Shown here in pieces: positions 42,911-52,217 of a stretch of 64,000 bases of DNA; position 1 is the stretch's first letter, and the number at the start of each line of letters is the position of its first letter. The stretch lies in contig JAEUTO010000014.1 of the NCBI GenBank assembly GCA_016787785.1, forward strand, positions 186,001 to 250,000, in the 5' to 3' direction. The stretch is from Bacteroidia bacterium. GTDB lineage: Bacteria; Bacteroidota; Bacteroidia; B-17B0; Aurantibacillaceae. Below the pieces are notes generated by a model. The model saw only the letters and a program-made list of their open reading frames with translations. It was not told the origin of the DNA and ran no database searches. The translations under genes and the position numbers were made by a program.

Positions 42911-43618
42911 TTATCGGCTAAACCGCATCTGGAAAACGCCCCAGAAAGCTTCTTTAAAGATCTTTGTACTCATTTTGCTCACGCCTTCAACCCGGTCAAC
43001 AAAAGTAATTGGTACTTCAACAATTTTAAAACCCTTTTTATAAGCACGGTATTTCATTTCTATCTGGAAGGCATATCCCATAAACTTGATCTTATCAAGC
43101 TCTATAGCTTCTAAAACTTTTCTTTTATAGCATTTAAATCCGGCAGTAGTATCCTTAACATTGAACCAGAGGATCATTCTTACATACACAGAAGCGAAGT
43201 AAGATAAAAGAATACGCTTCATATCCCAATTACTTACGTTGCCGCCTTTTACATAACGCGATCCAACAGCAACATCTGCGCCGTTTTCACAGGCTGCTAA
43301 TAAACGCTCAAGGTCTTTTGGATTATGACTAAAATCGCAATCCATTTCAAAAATATAATCATAATTGCGGGCCAAAGCCCATTTAAAACCATGAATGTAG
43401 GCAGTGCCTAATCCCAGTTTTCCTTTACGTTCTTCAATATGTAATTTATTTGTAAATTCTTTTTGAAGTTCTTTTACCTTACTTGCAGTGCCATCGGGCG
43501 AACCATCATCAACAATTAGTAATTCAAAATCACGCGCTAATGAAAAAACAGCTCGCACCATTTTATCAATGTTCTCAATTTCGTTGTATGTAGGTATTAT
43601 TACTAAATTCTTGCCCAT
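42911..43618 (-). CDS. Polyprenol-phosphate mannose synthase-like GT2 enzyme
   Basis: Start set at the ATG 43616-43618, because the protein then opens GKNLVIIPTYNEIENIDKM, the normal start of Dpm1-type enzymes; the longer frame adds 14 residues. GT-A fold with DDGSPDGTASKV, the metal-binding DxD in FEMDCDFSHNP, and DTTAGFKCYKR. The length of about 235 residues is the soluble form without C-terminal TM helices. It transfers a hexose from GDP/UDP-sugar to polyprenyl phosphate, feeding GT-C enzymes such as the ArnT-like protein at 28926-30794 (inference). Confidence 0.88.
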   Translation of the reverse strand: MGKNLVIIPTYNEIENIDKMVRAVFSLARDFELLIVDDGSPDGTASKVKELQKEFTNKLHIEERKGKLGLGTAYIHGFKWALARNYDYIFEMDCDFSHNPKDLERLLAACENGADVAVGSRYVKGGNVSNWDMKRILLSYFASVYVRMILWFNVKDTTAGFKCYKRKVLEAIELDKIKFMGYAFQIEMKYRAYKKGFKIVEVPITFVDRVEGVSKMSTKIFKEAFWGVFQMRFSR

Positions 43619-43701
43619 TAACGCCTCTAATATAACTATAATGCTTTTAAATAGTAACAAAAAAAGTCCGATTATATTGTTCTTTTAAATAATTTTACCA
43701 A

Positions 43702-44826
43702 TTGCGGGCTTTAAAATTTAAATATTTGAACTTTATACGAACACATACAAAACAACTGCTGGTTTTGCTGGTTCTCATGAGTTCAGCTAAATTCAGCTTC
43801 GCGCAAACAGATTCTCTTAATCCTAAAAAAAGGTACAAGATCTCAGGCTTCCCTGTTTTATTTTATACGCCAGAAACCCGTTTTGGTTTTGGCGCGGCGG
43901 GTATTTGTACGTTTAATTTTAAAAAAGATAGTCTCCGTGCGCCTGCATCAAGTTTTAATTTGGGTTTTGCGTACACACAAAATAACCAGGTTTTATGTTA
44001 TTTACCTTACACCTTGTTTTTTAAGAATCGTACGTACCAGTTATATGGCGAAGTTGGCTACAATAGATACACCTATAATTTTTACGGTGTTGGTAATGAT
44101 CAACCAAAAGAGTATGTGGAAAAATATGGCGTAGAGTTTCCTCGCTTAAGAATTACGGCTTTAAAAAAGATCACAAAACATTTTTATCTGGGGCCACGCT
44201 ACGCCTTTGATAATTTTAGTTTGTTTAACCTGGATACAGCAGGACAATTAATAAAAAAAGATATTCCGGGTTCCAAAGGGGGCTACGTTTCTGGTTTTGG
44301 TATTGTTACTGTTTATGATACACGCGATTATGTTTTTTATCCATCAAAAGGTTTTTATGGCGAGTTGGTTGTATATCGCGATGATAAGATCACAGGTAGC
44401 TCATTCAAATATACCCGAATTGCATTGGATGTAACAAAATATTTCGGCTACAGAGAAAATATCCTGGCAGTTAATCTATATTCCATTTATTCAGATTCCG
44501 ACCTTCCATTTTTTCAAATGGGAAATTTAGGTGGCATGAAAAAAATGCGTGGTTTTTATGAAGGCAGATATAGGGATAATAATCTTTTGGTTTTGCAGGC
44601 AGAATACAGGAGACATCTTTTTTGGCTCCTGGGTTTCACCATTTTTGCAGATGCCGGGCAGGTTGCTAAACGTTATGATGCTTTTAATGATAAGAATTGG
44701 CGTTACACCTATGGTTGCGGCTTACGCTTAACAATGGATAAGGTGCAAAAGATAAATTTACGCGTGGATATTGGTATCGGCGACAATAAGGTACTGCCGT
44801 ATTTTACAATTGCCGAGGCTTTTTAA
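43702..44826 (+). CDS. BamA/TamA-type outer-membrane barrel (no POTRA visible)
   Basis: 374 residues. Hydrophobic signal at about residues 16-34 ending in FSFAQT. The start is TTG, at 43702 or more likely 43726, since no suitable ATG exists. The mature part matches the C-terminal 16-strand barrel of Omp85 proteins (surface antigen domain): FPVLFYTPETRFGFGAAG, VYDTRDYVFYPSKGFYGEL, GGMKKMRGFYEGRYRDNN (the RGF/Y-like lid-lock motif) and the C-terminal Phe. POTRA domains are missing, which is known for short Bacteroidota members. Role in assembly or secretion is unknown. Confidence 0.82.
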   Translation: MRALKFKYLNFIRTHTKQLLVLLVLMSSAKFSFAQTDSLNPKKRYKISGFPVLFYTPETRFGFGAAGICTFNFKKDSLRAPASSFNLGFAYTQNNQVLCYLPYTLFFKNRTYQLYGEVGYNRYTYNFYGVGNDQPKEYVEKYGVEFPRLRITALKKITKHFYLGPRYAFDNFSLFNLDTAGQLIKKDIPGSKGGYVSGFGIVTVYDTRDYVFYPSKGFYGELVVYRDDKITGSSFKYTRIALDVTKYFGYRENILAVNLYSIYSDSDLPFFQMGNLGGMKKMRGFYEGRYRDNNLLVLQAEYRRHLFWLLGFTIFADAGQVAKRYDAFNDKNWRYTYGCGLRLTMDKVQKINLRVDIGIGDNKVLPYFTIAEAF

Positions 44827-44944
44827 GAACCATTGACCGTTTAAAGCCCTTCATTTTGGTCAAAATAGCCGCTTTTTTATGCCTTTTGTTGTAAATAGTG
44901 TAAAAACATTTTGCAACATGCCATTTTATTAATTGGCTTTATCC

Positions 44945-44952
44945 TAATTTTG
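44945..44952 (+). promoter_or_regulatory. Candidate -7 promoter box (TAATTTTG) abutting the Nudix gene
   Basis: TAATTTTG matches TAnnTTTG and ends only 5 bp before the GTG start at 44958. If used, transcription would start at about the start codon, giving a leaderless message. No clear -33 element. Confidence 0.4.
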
Positions 44953-44957
44953 CATTA

Positions 44958-45398
44958 GTGAAAAAATTTAATGTAAGGGTATATGGCATTTTAATGCAAA
45001 ACAACACCGTTCTGGTGTCTGACGAATACATTAAAGGCAATAAGATCACTAAATTCCCGGGTGGTGGCCTAGAATTTGGAGAAGGTACTAAAGATTGCCT
45101 TATTCGCGAGTTTAAGGAGGAACTGGACCTGGATATAGAGATAGTGGACCACTTTTACACTACCGATTTCTTTGTTGCTTCGGCATTTCATACCAATAGC
45201 CAGGTAATTAGCATCTACTATACTGTAAAAGCAAAAAGTAAAGCCAATTTTAAGGTTAGTTTAACGGAACACAATTACGATAAAAAAGAAGGCGCACAGG
45301 CTTTACGCTGGTTAGATATAAAACAATTAAAAGATTCTGATCTTACTTTGATCATTGATAAAAGGGTGGGCGAAATGCTTATTAAAAAATTCGGATGA
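44958..45398 (+). CDS. Nudix hydrolase
   Basis: 146 residues. Perfect Nudix box geometry: Gly36, Glu42, Arg50-Glu51 and Glu54-Glu55 in GGGLEFGEGTKDCLIREFKE. Asp replaces the last conserved Gly. The family hydrolyses nucleoside diphosphates linked to another group; the substrate cannot be told. Start is GTG. It is followed after 13 bp by palindromic repeat copy B. Confidence 0.9.
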   Translation: MKKFNVRVYGILMQNNTVLVSDEYIKGNKITKFPGGGLEFGEGTKDCLIREFKEELDLDIEIVDHFYTTDFFVASAFHTNSQVISIYYTVKAKSKANFKVSLTEHNYDKKEGAQALRWLDIKQLKDSDLTLIIDKRVGEMLIKKFG

Positions 45399-45411
45399 CA
45401 CGACTTTTTTT

Positions 45412-45550
45412 ACCAACTAGAAACATAGGAAAAAGATATTACTAACTGCTAAAAAGAGACACATAAATTTTCATCGCTAGCGATGAAAATACTATGTTTT
45501 GCTATTTGGATCTTAGAAATACTTTAAAAAAGACTCTGTGCCTATGTGTT
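45412..45550. repeat. 139-bp TIR element with perfect central palindrome (copy B)
   Basis: Aligns end to end with copy A (4897-5035). Left end ACCAACTAGAAACATAGG, right end GACTCTGTGCCTATGTGTT, and a shared internal segment CTAACT-CT-AAAA-GA. The centre (45467-45490) is a perfect 24-bp palindrome with arm ATTTTCATCGCT. Copy A has TTCGC where B has ATCGC, yet both arms match in each copy, so the change is compensated. It lies between the convergent Nudix and pbpC genes. Confidence 0.85.
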
Positions 45551-45566
45551 TTAATTTTTTTGGTTG

Positions 45567-47942
45567 TTATTTATCAATAACTTCAAATTTACATTGCACA
45601 GACTCACCATTTGTATCGGTTAACTCTAAAACGTGCGTACCTTTTTCCGGTAAGATAGAAAGCTGGTGGAATTTTTGTGTGCTGCCTACATAAGCGCCAT
45701 CCAAATGCCAGAAGATAGTAACAATTGCATTTTTATGCGTTGCTTTAAAGATACATTTACTGCGTGCGCCACTTTGGTCAATAGGCACGTAAATTTTAAA
45801 TCCTTCTCTCGGGTAAATAATATCCATTTGATGAAGACTTATATCATTAGCGCATGCAGGTAAATATTCAGGCAAAGGTCTGTAAAACAAACTATGTTGC
45901 TTAAAAAAATATTCCTGTGTAGGCGAAACAACAAACCAGGGCACATGTTTCATTTTATCAACAGGGTAACAATTACTGTTTACACGAAACTGTTCAGTTT
46001 CATCTAAATGAATTAATTTATGGTAAGGACATTGTTTTGTTTTGTTACAGCCTTTTTGATAATACTTTACTTCAACATCTTTGCAAACTTCAGAAGCTTT
46101 AAAACCGCTTTGTTTACATACATTTATTTTTTCTACATCGCTTGTTGGTTTATTGAACCATGTTTTATGAGGAAGTATATTAAATATTGAAAAGAGTAAC
46201 GGTGCGGCCGCAGCAGTACCGGTTAACTCCGGCCTACCTTCTCCATCAGCATTACCAACCCAAACAGCCACGGTATATTTAGAATTTAACCCAACTGCCC
46301 ATGCATCCCTAAAACCAAAACTGGTACCGGTCTTCCAGGCAATTCTATTTTTTGAAAGAAATTGCATCCAGCCAACATAATCCTGCGGACGCAACAATTC
46401 CGTCATAGCATTAAATGTGTACCAAATGCTGGAAGCGCTTAAAAGATCATCGCTTTGCGTGGCGACTTTATTTTCGATCACTTCACTTTTTAAATAAGTA
46501 AGCGGATGGTAGCTATCTGCAGCATATTTGTTTTTTGTATTTGAATAATGTATCAATGCCCTTCCCATTGATGAATAAGCACCTGCTATATCCCACAAGG
46601 TTGCTTCACCACCTCCTAAAATTAAAGAGAGGCCATAGTGTGTTGTTGGTTTGGTAAATGTTTTAAAACCCAATTGTTTTAACCTGGCATGAAATTTTGC
46701 AGTGCTATATTCCTGTAACATTTTTACAGCGGGTACATTCAATGAGCGCGCTATGGCTTTATTAGCGGGCACCAGGCCATCATAGGTTAAATTAAAATTC
46801 TTTGGGCCATAAGAGCCAATTTGCGTGGGCACATCTTCTAACAAACTTGCAGGCAAAATTTTGTCTTCACTTAGCATAAAAGCGTACAAAAAAGGTTTTA
46901 AGATACTTCCTGTACTTCGGGGCGAATTAACAATATCAACATAATTTTCATGCTCATTTTTTAATGAAGAACTGTTGCCAATATAAGCTAACACTTTTCC
47001 TGTTTCGGTTTCAGATACAATAGCACAGGCATTATTTATTTGATTGGACGAAAGGTTCTGTACACGTTTATTTAATAATTCACCAACCTGTAATTGCAGG
47101 TTTTTATTAAGCGTAGAATAAATTATTTTTGAACCGCCTTGTTCTGCAATAAACCGCCCAAGCAAATGAGGCGCAAGCTGTGGAATAGGGTAGGGCTTTA
47201 AGGGCAAAGGTTCTTCTATCGATAATTTGTAAGTTGACAGATCTATGATATTTTTGTCGGCCAACTTCTTTAATAAGCGGTTACGTTTTTTTATGAGTGC
47301 GTCATGATTTTTGCCTGGATAAATTAAAGAAGGCGAGTTGGGAAGTACTGCAAGTAAAGCACTTTCGGCCCAGCTTAATTTTTCGGGACTTCGGCCATAG
47401 TAACGCCATGATGCTGCCGACAGACCAACCACATTACTTCCAAAAGGCGCATTACTGCAATAGATATTTAAAATGGATGATTTTTTATACGAAAGCTCTA
47501 TTCTAACAGCCAGTAATATTTCAACTATCTTTTGATAATAGTTCCGCTTTTGATTGTGACGCATCATCCGTGCAATTTGCATGGTAATTGTGCTGCCACC
47601 GCTTTTTATTTTACCCGCACCAACATTGCGCCTGATTGATTTTGCAATTGAGAAAGGGTTAAAACCCGGATGATAATTAAAATACTCATCCTCAAAAATA
47701 GTAATGCAGAGTTTAAATTTTTGTGGCACAGAATCACTTTGAGGAAAACGCCATTGACCATCTGCAGCAATCTGCGCCGCTAAGAGTTCGTTGTTCTCAT
47801 CCAGCAAAACTGTACTGCAAGAATTATTAAATAGTTTCGTTGGCAACCAGCACCAGTAAATAACAGCTACAATAAATAAAATGATAAATTTTATTTTATG
47901 TCTGCTAAAAAACGTAAGTATTTTGGCTTTAACAAATAACAA
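45567..47942 (-). CDS. pbpC: Penicillin-binding protein 1C
   Basis: Bifunctional class A PBP of 791 residues. N-terminal TM anchor (18-35). GT51 glycosyltransferase domain with EDEYFNYHPGFNPFSIAK and GGSTITMQIARM. Transpeptidase with SPRSTGSILKPFLYAF (SxxK), SLNVPA (SxN) and WKTGTSFGFRDAW (KTG). Then the C-terminal BiPBP_C domain (about 700-791). PbpC is often encoded directly after alpha-2-macroglobulin; here that gene (56840-62506) is on the same strand but 8.9 kb away. The only usable start is TTG at 47942. Confidence 0.93.
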   Translation of the reverse strand: MLFVKAKILTFFSRHKIKFIILFIVAVIYWCWLPTKLFNNSCSTVLLDENNELLAAQIAADGQWRFPQSDSVPQKFKLCITIFEDEYFNYHPGFNPFSIAKSIRRNVGAGKIKSGGSTITMQIARMMRHNQKRNYYQKIVEILLAVRIELSYKKSSILNIYCSNAPFGSNVVGLSAASWRYYGRSPEKLSWAESALLAVLPNSPSLIYPGKNHDALIKKRNRLLKKLADKNIIDLSTYKLSIEEPLPLKPYPIPQLAPHLLGRFIAEQGGSKIIYSTLNKNLQLQVGELLNKRVQNLSSNQINNACAIVSETETGKVLAYIGNSSSLKNEHENYVDIVNSPRSTGSILKPFLYAFMLSEDKILPASLLEDVPTQIGSYGPKNFNLTYDGLVPANKAIARSLNVPAVKMLQEYSTAKFHARLKQLGFKTFTKPTTHYGLSLILGGGEATLWDIAGAYSSMGRALIHYSNTKNKYAADSYHPLTYLKSEVIENKVATQSDDLLSASSIWYTFNAMTELLRPQDYVGWMQFLSKNRIAWKTGTSFGFRDAWAVGLNSKYTVAVWVGNADGEGRPELTGTAAAAPLLFSIFNILPHKTWFNKPTSDVEKINVCKQSGFKASEVCKDVEVKYYQKGCNKTKQCPYHKLIHLDETEQFRVNSNCYPVDKMKHVPWFVVSPTQEYFFKQHSLFYRPLPEYLPACANDISLHQMDIIYPREGFKIYVPIDQSGARSKCIFKATHKNAIVTIFWHLDGAYVGSTQKFHQLSILPEKGTHVLELTDTNGESVQCKFEVIDK

Positions 47943-48042
47943 TCAGCAATTAACTTAGGCTTTAAAATTAAGCAATTATGCGCCTGCTTAGTATAGTTTT
48001 AAACTAAAGTGTACAAAATGTTCTTTTATTCAATTTCTTTAT

Positions 48043-48050
48043 TAAATTTG
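48043..48050 (+). promoter_or_regulatory. Candidate -7 promoter box (TAAATTTG)
   Basis: TAAATTTG matches TAnnTTTG and lies 24 bp before the ATG of the T9SS cargo gene, giving a short leader. No clear -33 box was found. Confidence 0.45.
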
Positions 48051-48074
48051 TTTTAAACTTTAAAAATTAACCCC

Positions 48075-49304
48075 ATGAGAAAAATTTTACTTTCTATTTT
48101 ATCGTTAATGTCGTTAACCACTTTTTCACAGTGGCAATCAACACCACTTTTTTTTGAAGGACAGGATTGTATTTCTGCTTTTGGAAAAGTTTTTACATCA
48201 CAGGTAAATTTTAATAACCTGCATGTATCTGCCGATGAGGGCGCGACCTTTAATACATCAAATACCGGTTTAACTGCCGGCGTTCGTTTGGGCGTTGTAA
48301 ATGGCGGAACGTTATATTGCTTTGGTGGAAATAGTATTTATCAATCAACAACCGGTAATAATTGGACAGTGATGTCGGCCGCTACTGCAACAAATGATGT
48401 ATTTAAAGCTATGGCGGTAGTTAACGGAACTGTTTTGGCACTAACAAACCCTATTAGTGGTGTTAGCTCTAAGATCTTTAGATTAAGTGGATCCAATTGG
48501 GTATTGCATTCAAGCTCCGCCTCTTTGTTATATACTACAATAGATAATTTAAATGGTACACTCTTTGCTGGAACAACAGCTACCTGCGTTTTAAAATCAA
48601 CAGACGGAGGTCTAACGTTTACAAATGCATCAACAGGAATTACACCCTTAACCAACTTTTTTGATAAATACATTGTAGCTTTTGGCGCAACGAGTTCTGC
48701 TATTTTTTGCAGCACATTGGGTGGCAGGGTTTTCAAATCAACAGATGCCGGAGCAACATGGTCAAATGTTTATACGATTGGTAACGGTTCAAGTACAATT
48801 GGTATTAGCGATTTTTATGTTACTACCAATAATGCAATTTTTATGGCCGGCGATTCAGGTGTTGTTTGTAGTGTTGCCAATGGCGTAAGCGGATCCTGGG
48901 TAAAATACAATACAGGTCTTGCTACCGTTAGTGGAAACTATCAAACCATTAAACTTACGTCTACCGCCAATTATTTGATAGTAACAGACAGAGACGGAAA
49001 AGTAATGCGCAGGCCATTAAGCGAATTGCCTTTAGGTATTAACGAAAATGAAGGTAAAAATATAACAAGCACTGTTTATCCAAACCCTGCAACAGATGTT
49101 GTAACAATAGAAGCGAGCGATCTTTTGTTTGAGAAAAATTGTGAAGTGAAAGTAACGGATATACTCGGGCGCGAAGTAACAAGCTATAAAATGGCAGAAG
49201 GAAAAACTATTATCAGTCTTCAAAACTACAATAAAGGTGTTTACACCTACCAGGTATTTAAGAATACGAGTGTAGTAAGTAAAGGAAAATTAATTGTAAA
49301 CTAG
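48075..49304 (+). CDS. Secreted BNR/propeller-like protein with T9SS sorting tail
   Basis: 409 residues. Signal peptide 1-18 (MRKILLSILSLMSLTTFS). Propeller-like repeats with Asp-box motifs such as KSTDGGLTFTNAS and KSTDAGATWSN, resembling sialidase/Ycf48-type blades but with no catalytic residues evident. C-terminal type A sorting domain from about 330 (VYPNPATDVVTIEAS ... KGKLIVN). Predicted to be delivered to the surface by T9SS. Function unknown. It has its own promoter box and terminator. Confidence 0.82.
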   Translation: MRKILLSILSLMSLTTFSQWQSTPLFFEGQDCISAFGKVFTSQVNFNNLHVSADEGATFNTSNTGLTAGVRLGVVNGGTLYCFGGNSIYQSTTGNNWTVMSAATATNDVFKAMAVVNGTVLALTNPISGVSSKIFRLSGSNWVLHSSSASLLYTTIDNLNGTLFAGTTATCVLKSTDGGLTFTNASTGITPLTNFFDKYIVAFGATSSAIFCSTLGGRVFKSTDAGATWSNVYTIGNGSSTIGISDFYVTTNNAIFMAGDSGVVCSVANGVSGSWVKYNTGLATVSGNYQTIKLTSTANYLIVTDRDGKVMRRPLSELPLGINENEGKNITSTVYPNPATDVVTIEASDLLFEKNCEVKVTDILGREVTSYKMAEGKTIISLQNYNKGVYTYQVFKNTSVVSKGKLIVN

Positions 49305-49314
49305 TACAAATCAC

Positions 49315-49342
49315 AAGCCCCTTGATTACAAGGGGCTTTTTT
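49315..49342 (+). terminator. Intrinsic terminator after the T9SS cargo gene
   Basis: AAGCCCCTTG pairs perfectly with CAAGGGGCTT across ATTA and is followed by TTTTTATT, 10 bp after the stop. Confidence 0.9.
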
Positions 49343-49355
49343 ATTACCATAAAAT

Positions 49356-50405
49356 ATGTTTGAGTTCCTGAAAAAATTATTTGGCGGCGAGAAAAAAGAA
49401 GAGCAGGGTGGCTATATTCCACAAGAATATGTTATTCCCAAAAAAACAACTCCAACTGAGGAGGTTAAAAAAGAAACTTCTTTTGAAGACCCAATTGTAG
49501 TAACATTTGCGGAATCGGACAATGTTGATCTTTTTGACGAAACCTTTGCTAAAGTTGATGGAATTAAAAAAGTCGATAAAAAAAATAAGTATTCAATAGC
49601 AGAGGAATGGGAACTTTTTGAAGAGAGTGGAAAGTGGGGTTTTAAAGATGAGAACGGCGATAAAATAATTGCAGCAAAATTTGACGACGCCGGTGACTTT
49701 ATAAATGAACGTGCCATTGTATCCGTAAAAGGTAAAAAAGGAATAATTGATACCACAGGAAACTATATTCTTGAGCCAACCTATGAATATATTGACGATG
49801 AAAAAGAAGGTTATTTTAAATTGGAAACCCACAACAGGGTAGGTTTTGCAAATAGAGATGGAAAAGTTGTTATCCCTTTACAATACTTAGATTCCGGTGA
49901 AGTTTCTGAAGGGCTTGTGTGGGTTGAAAAAGAAGATGCTTTGGTTGGTTTTGTTGATATGCAAGGAAAAAAAGTGATTGATTTTGTATTTGATTATTGT
50001 GGTGACTTTTCGGAGGGTTTAGCCTCAGCTACCCGCTATGCTCAAGAAGAAGGGCAAAAAGACACGCATGGATATATCGACAAAAAGGGCAATTTTATAA
50101 TTAAAATGGATTATGATGAGGCCGGTGATTTTAAAGAAGGATTTGCACCTGTTTGCATTGATAGCAAATTTACCTTTATAGATAAAAAAGGTACGTTAGT
50201 TGGTGAACCTAAATATAGTAGCGCTGGAAATTTTGTGCTTGGCCTGTCCTGTGTTCAGTCGGAAGATGGCGGCAAATGGGGTTATGCAGATAAAACCGGG
50301 AAGCTTGTAATTCCCTACCAGTTTGACAGCACTTCTGATCTTATGGAAGAAGATGAACTTATTGATCACCTATCGGGGCTAAAACAAAAGTTCTCAATAA
50401 AATAA
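49356..50405 (+). CDS. WG-repeat protein
   Basis: 349 residues, cytosolic (no signal peptide). A low-complexity Lys/Glu-rich N-terminal 60 residues precede about six WG/KWG repeats: GKWGFKDENGDKIIAAKFDD, GRVGFANRDGKVVIPLQY-type units (here NRVGFANRDGKVVIPLQY), VGFVDMQGKKVIDFVFD, HGYIDKKGNFIIKMDYDE, and GKWGYADKTGKLVIPYQFD. Such repeats form beta-solenoids or propellers of unknown role. It begins 13 bp after a terminator. Confidence 0.88.
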   Translation: MFEFLKKLFGGEKKEEQGGYIPQEYVIPKKTTPTEEVKKETSFEDPIVVTFAESDNVDLFDETFAKVDGIKKVDKKNKYSIAEEWELFEESGKWGFKDENGDKIIAAKFDDAGDFINERAIVSVKGKKGIIDTTGNYILEPTYEYIDDEKEGYFKLETHNRVGFANRDGKVVIPLQYLDSGEVSEGLVWVEKEDALVGFVDMQGKKVIDFVFDYCGDFSEGLASATRYAQEEGQKDTHGYIDKKGNFIIKMDYDEAGDFKEGFAPVCIDSKFTFIDKKGTLVGEPKYSSAGNFVLGLSCVQSEDGGKWGYADKTGKLVIPYQFDSTSDLMEEDELIDHLSGLKQKFSIK

Positions 50406-50467
50406 TCTGTCTAATTGCAACTTTTTTGTTTTTAGTCCGTAATCATAGTTGAGCAAAACCTTTTACG

Positions 50468-50959
50468 ATGGCAACGAAACAACAACAGTACCAATTAACT
50501 GTTAAGTGGACAGGTAATACAGGCGCCGGTACCGCCAGTAAAGATTCATACGAAAGAAGTCATGAAGTTTCGGTAAAAGGTAAGCAGAAGATAAAATGCT
50601 CATCCGACTCCAGCTATAAAGGAGATAAAACAAAGAACAATCCTGAAGATCTATTATTAGCCTCACTCTCGGCCTGCCACATGTTGTGGTTCTTACACTT
50701 TTGCGCTTTGGAAGGAGTAGTGGTGGTAGATTATGTTGATAATGCCGAGGGTAAAATGATACAAACTACAAATGGCGCAGGCTATTTTACGGAAGTAGTA
50801 TTAAACCCAATTGTAATAGTGCAAAATGCTTCAATGATAAATAAAGCTCATGAATTGCATAAAAAAGCATCTGATTTTTGCTTTATAGCTAACTCCGTAA
50901 AATTTCCTGTTTACCAGCGACCCATAACATTAGAATTAAAGGCGGGTGCAGCTGCTTAA
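50468..50959 (+). CDS. OsmC-family peroxiredoxin-like protein
   Basis: 163 residues. OsmC/Ohr fold with the two catalytic Cys positions: LASLSACHMLWFLHFC (first Cys) and HKKASDFCFIANSV (second). Reduces organic hydroperoxides using thiols, possibly bacillithiol-linked given bshA in this genome (inference). The length is longer than OsmC by a short N-terminal stretch. Confidence 0.9.
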   Translation: MATKQQQYQLTVKWTGNTGAGTASKDSYERSHEVSVKGKQKIKCSSDSSYKGDKTKNNPEDLLLASLSACHMLWFLHFCALEGVVVVDYVDNAEGKMIQTTNGAGYFTEVVLNPIVIVQNASMINKAHELHKKASDFCFIANSVKFPVYQRPITLELKAGAAA

Positions 50960-50962
50960 AAC

Positions 50963-51595
50963 TTATTTTATTCTTAGCTGGGTTAAACCCCCGCCATTGT
51001 CAACACAATAATCGCCCGACCATTTTTTTCGATTTGAATCATCAGGCCTGAATTTTTGTACACTATAGGTCCATTGCATTTTTAATCTTTTGCCATTCGC
51101 CTTTTTAATTTTTAAGGTATAATAATGATGTCTCATAAACAATGGATGCCCACCAAGTACTGAAAGACCATGCCAATAAGGAAAGAAGGCTAATCTGGAA
51201 GTAAAAGTTACCTTATCCGCTTCATCAAAGTAAGTCTTACAATTATAATTGCAAGTTTGCTCTAATGAATCTGTTATTGCCAAAGCAAATTCGTTTTCGT
51301 TTTGATCAGATAAAATAACAGAATTATTCTTTTTAGTTAATTTAATTATAACCGGTTTTTTTGAGGGGCTATACAAATCGAATTTATCATTGGTTGTTAC
51401 CTTGTGCTCACTTGTATCTGAAATAATAAAGAGATCGAGGTTACCTGTATTGCTTTTTTCTTTGTAATTATTGCCTCCGGCAAAGCTTACATTTATTTTT
51501 TGAATTGACAGCTTTTCTTTATATGTTTTACAACCAAAACCTATTAGAAAAAGTAGTATGGCTAATAGATTTTTCTTATATAAGATGCGTTTCAT
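50963..51595 (-). CDS. Hypothetical lipoprotein
   Basis: About 210 residues from the ATG at 51595. The longer frame would run into the upstream GNAT gene and lacks a sensible start. Lipoprotein signal KRILYKKNLLAILLFLIGFG-Cys. The mature part is beta-rich with a Trp/Tyr-rich C-terminus (FFPYWHGLSVLGGHPLF, KKWSGDYC). I recognise no family. Convergent with osmC (3-bp gap). Confidence 0.65.
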   Translation of the reverse strand: MKRILYKKNLLAILLFLIGFGCKTYKEKLSIQKINVSFAGGNNYKEKSNTGNLDLFIISDTSEHKVTTNDKFDLYSPSKKPVIIKLTKKNNSVILSDQNENEFALAITDSLEQTCNYNCKTYFDEADKVTFTSRLAFFPYWHGLSVLGGHPLFMRHHYYTLKIKKANGKRLKMQWTYSVQKFRPDDSNRKKWSGDYCVDNGGGLTQLRIK

Positions 51596-51642
51596 AAACA
51601 TATAAATGGAAGTAAAAATCAGAACATAAGAATCTGATTTAT

Positions 51643-52182
51643 TTAAAGTTTTTCCCAATCAACACGGCTTAATTTAAACCAATCGCTTTCGTCACCATCG
51701 TAATCAAATTTTTCAATAAAATTAAAGCCAAGTTTTTTTAATACTTTATTTGAATTCAAGTTCCTGCTATCGGTCATTGCGTAGATCTCTTTCAGATCCA
51801 TTTTATTAAAACCGTGCTCTATACAAGCCTTTGCGGCTTCTGTGGCGTAACCTTTTCCCCAATATTTTTGCGCAAATCTATAACCAAGGTCATAAATATG
51901 AATGTGTTTATTTATAGTTTCTGTAAAGTATTTTAAGCCACACCAGCCAATAAATGTGTTTGTTTCTTTTTCTATTACAGCCCAGCGACCGATACCATTT
52001 TCTAAGTATTGTTTTCTAATAAAAGTAATTACATCTCTAATTTGTTGCTTACTTTTAACCGGTTGGTTACCTAAAAACCTGTGTACTTCCGGGTCGCAAT
52101 CCATTTCAAAAAAAGCATTTTCATCTTCCGGAATTATCTCCCGCAGAATAAGGCGCTCTGTTTCTAAAGATGGTTGCGTCAT
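51643..52182 (-). CDS. GNAT acetyltransferase (RimJ/RimL type)
   Basis: 179 residues from the ATG at 52180-52182, which has AGGA 6 bp upstream. A TTG six codons earlier is also open. Acetyltransf_3 signature: TERLILREIIPEDENAFFEM, IGRWAVIEKETNTFIGWCGL, and the acetyl-CoA loop QKYWGKGYATEAAKACIEHG. N-acetylates a protein or small-molecule amine; substrate unknown. Confidence 0.9.
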   Translation of the reverse strand: MTQPSLETERLILREIIPEDENAFFEMDCDPEVHRFLGNQPVKSKQQIRDVITFIRKQYLENGIGRWAVIEKETNTFIGWCGLKYFTETINKHIHIYDLGYRFAQKYWGKGYATEAAKACIEHGFNKMDLKEIYAMTDSRNLNSNKVLKKLGFNFIEKFDYDGDESDWFKLSRVDWEKL

Positions 52183-52217
52183 AAGTTCCTGAAAATGCAA
52201 TAAGAAATTTCTAAAAT

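Noticed and set aside
44850-44872. ATTTTG-GT-CAAAAT as a terminator after the BamA/TamA-type gene
   Set aside because: The 2-base spacing is too short for a hairpin loop with a full stem and the T-run does not follow it directly.
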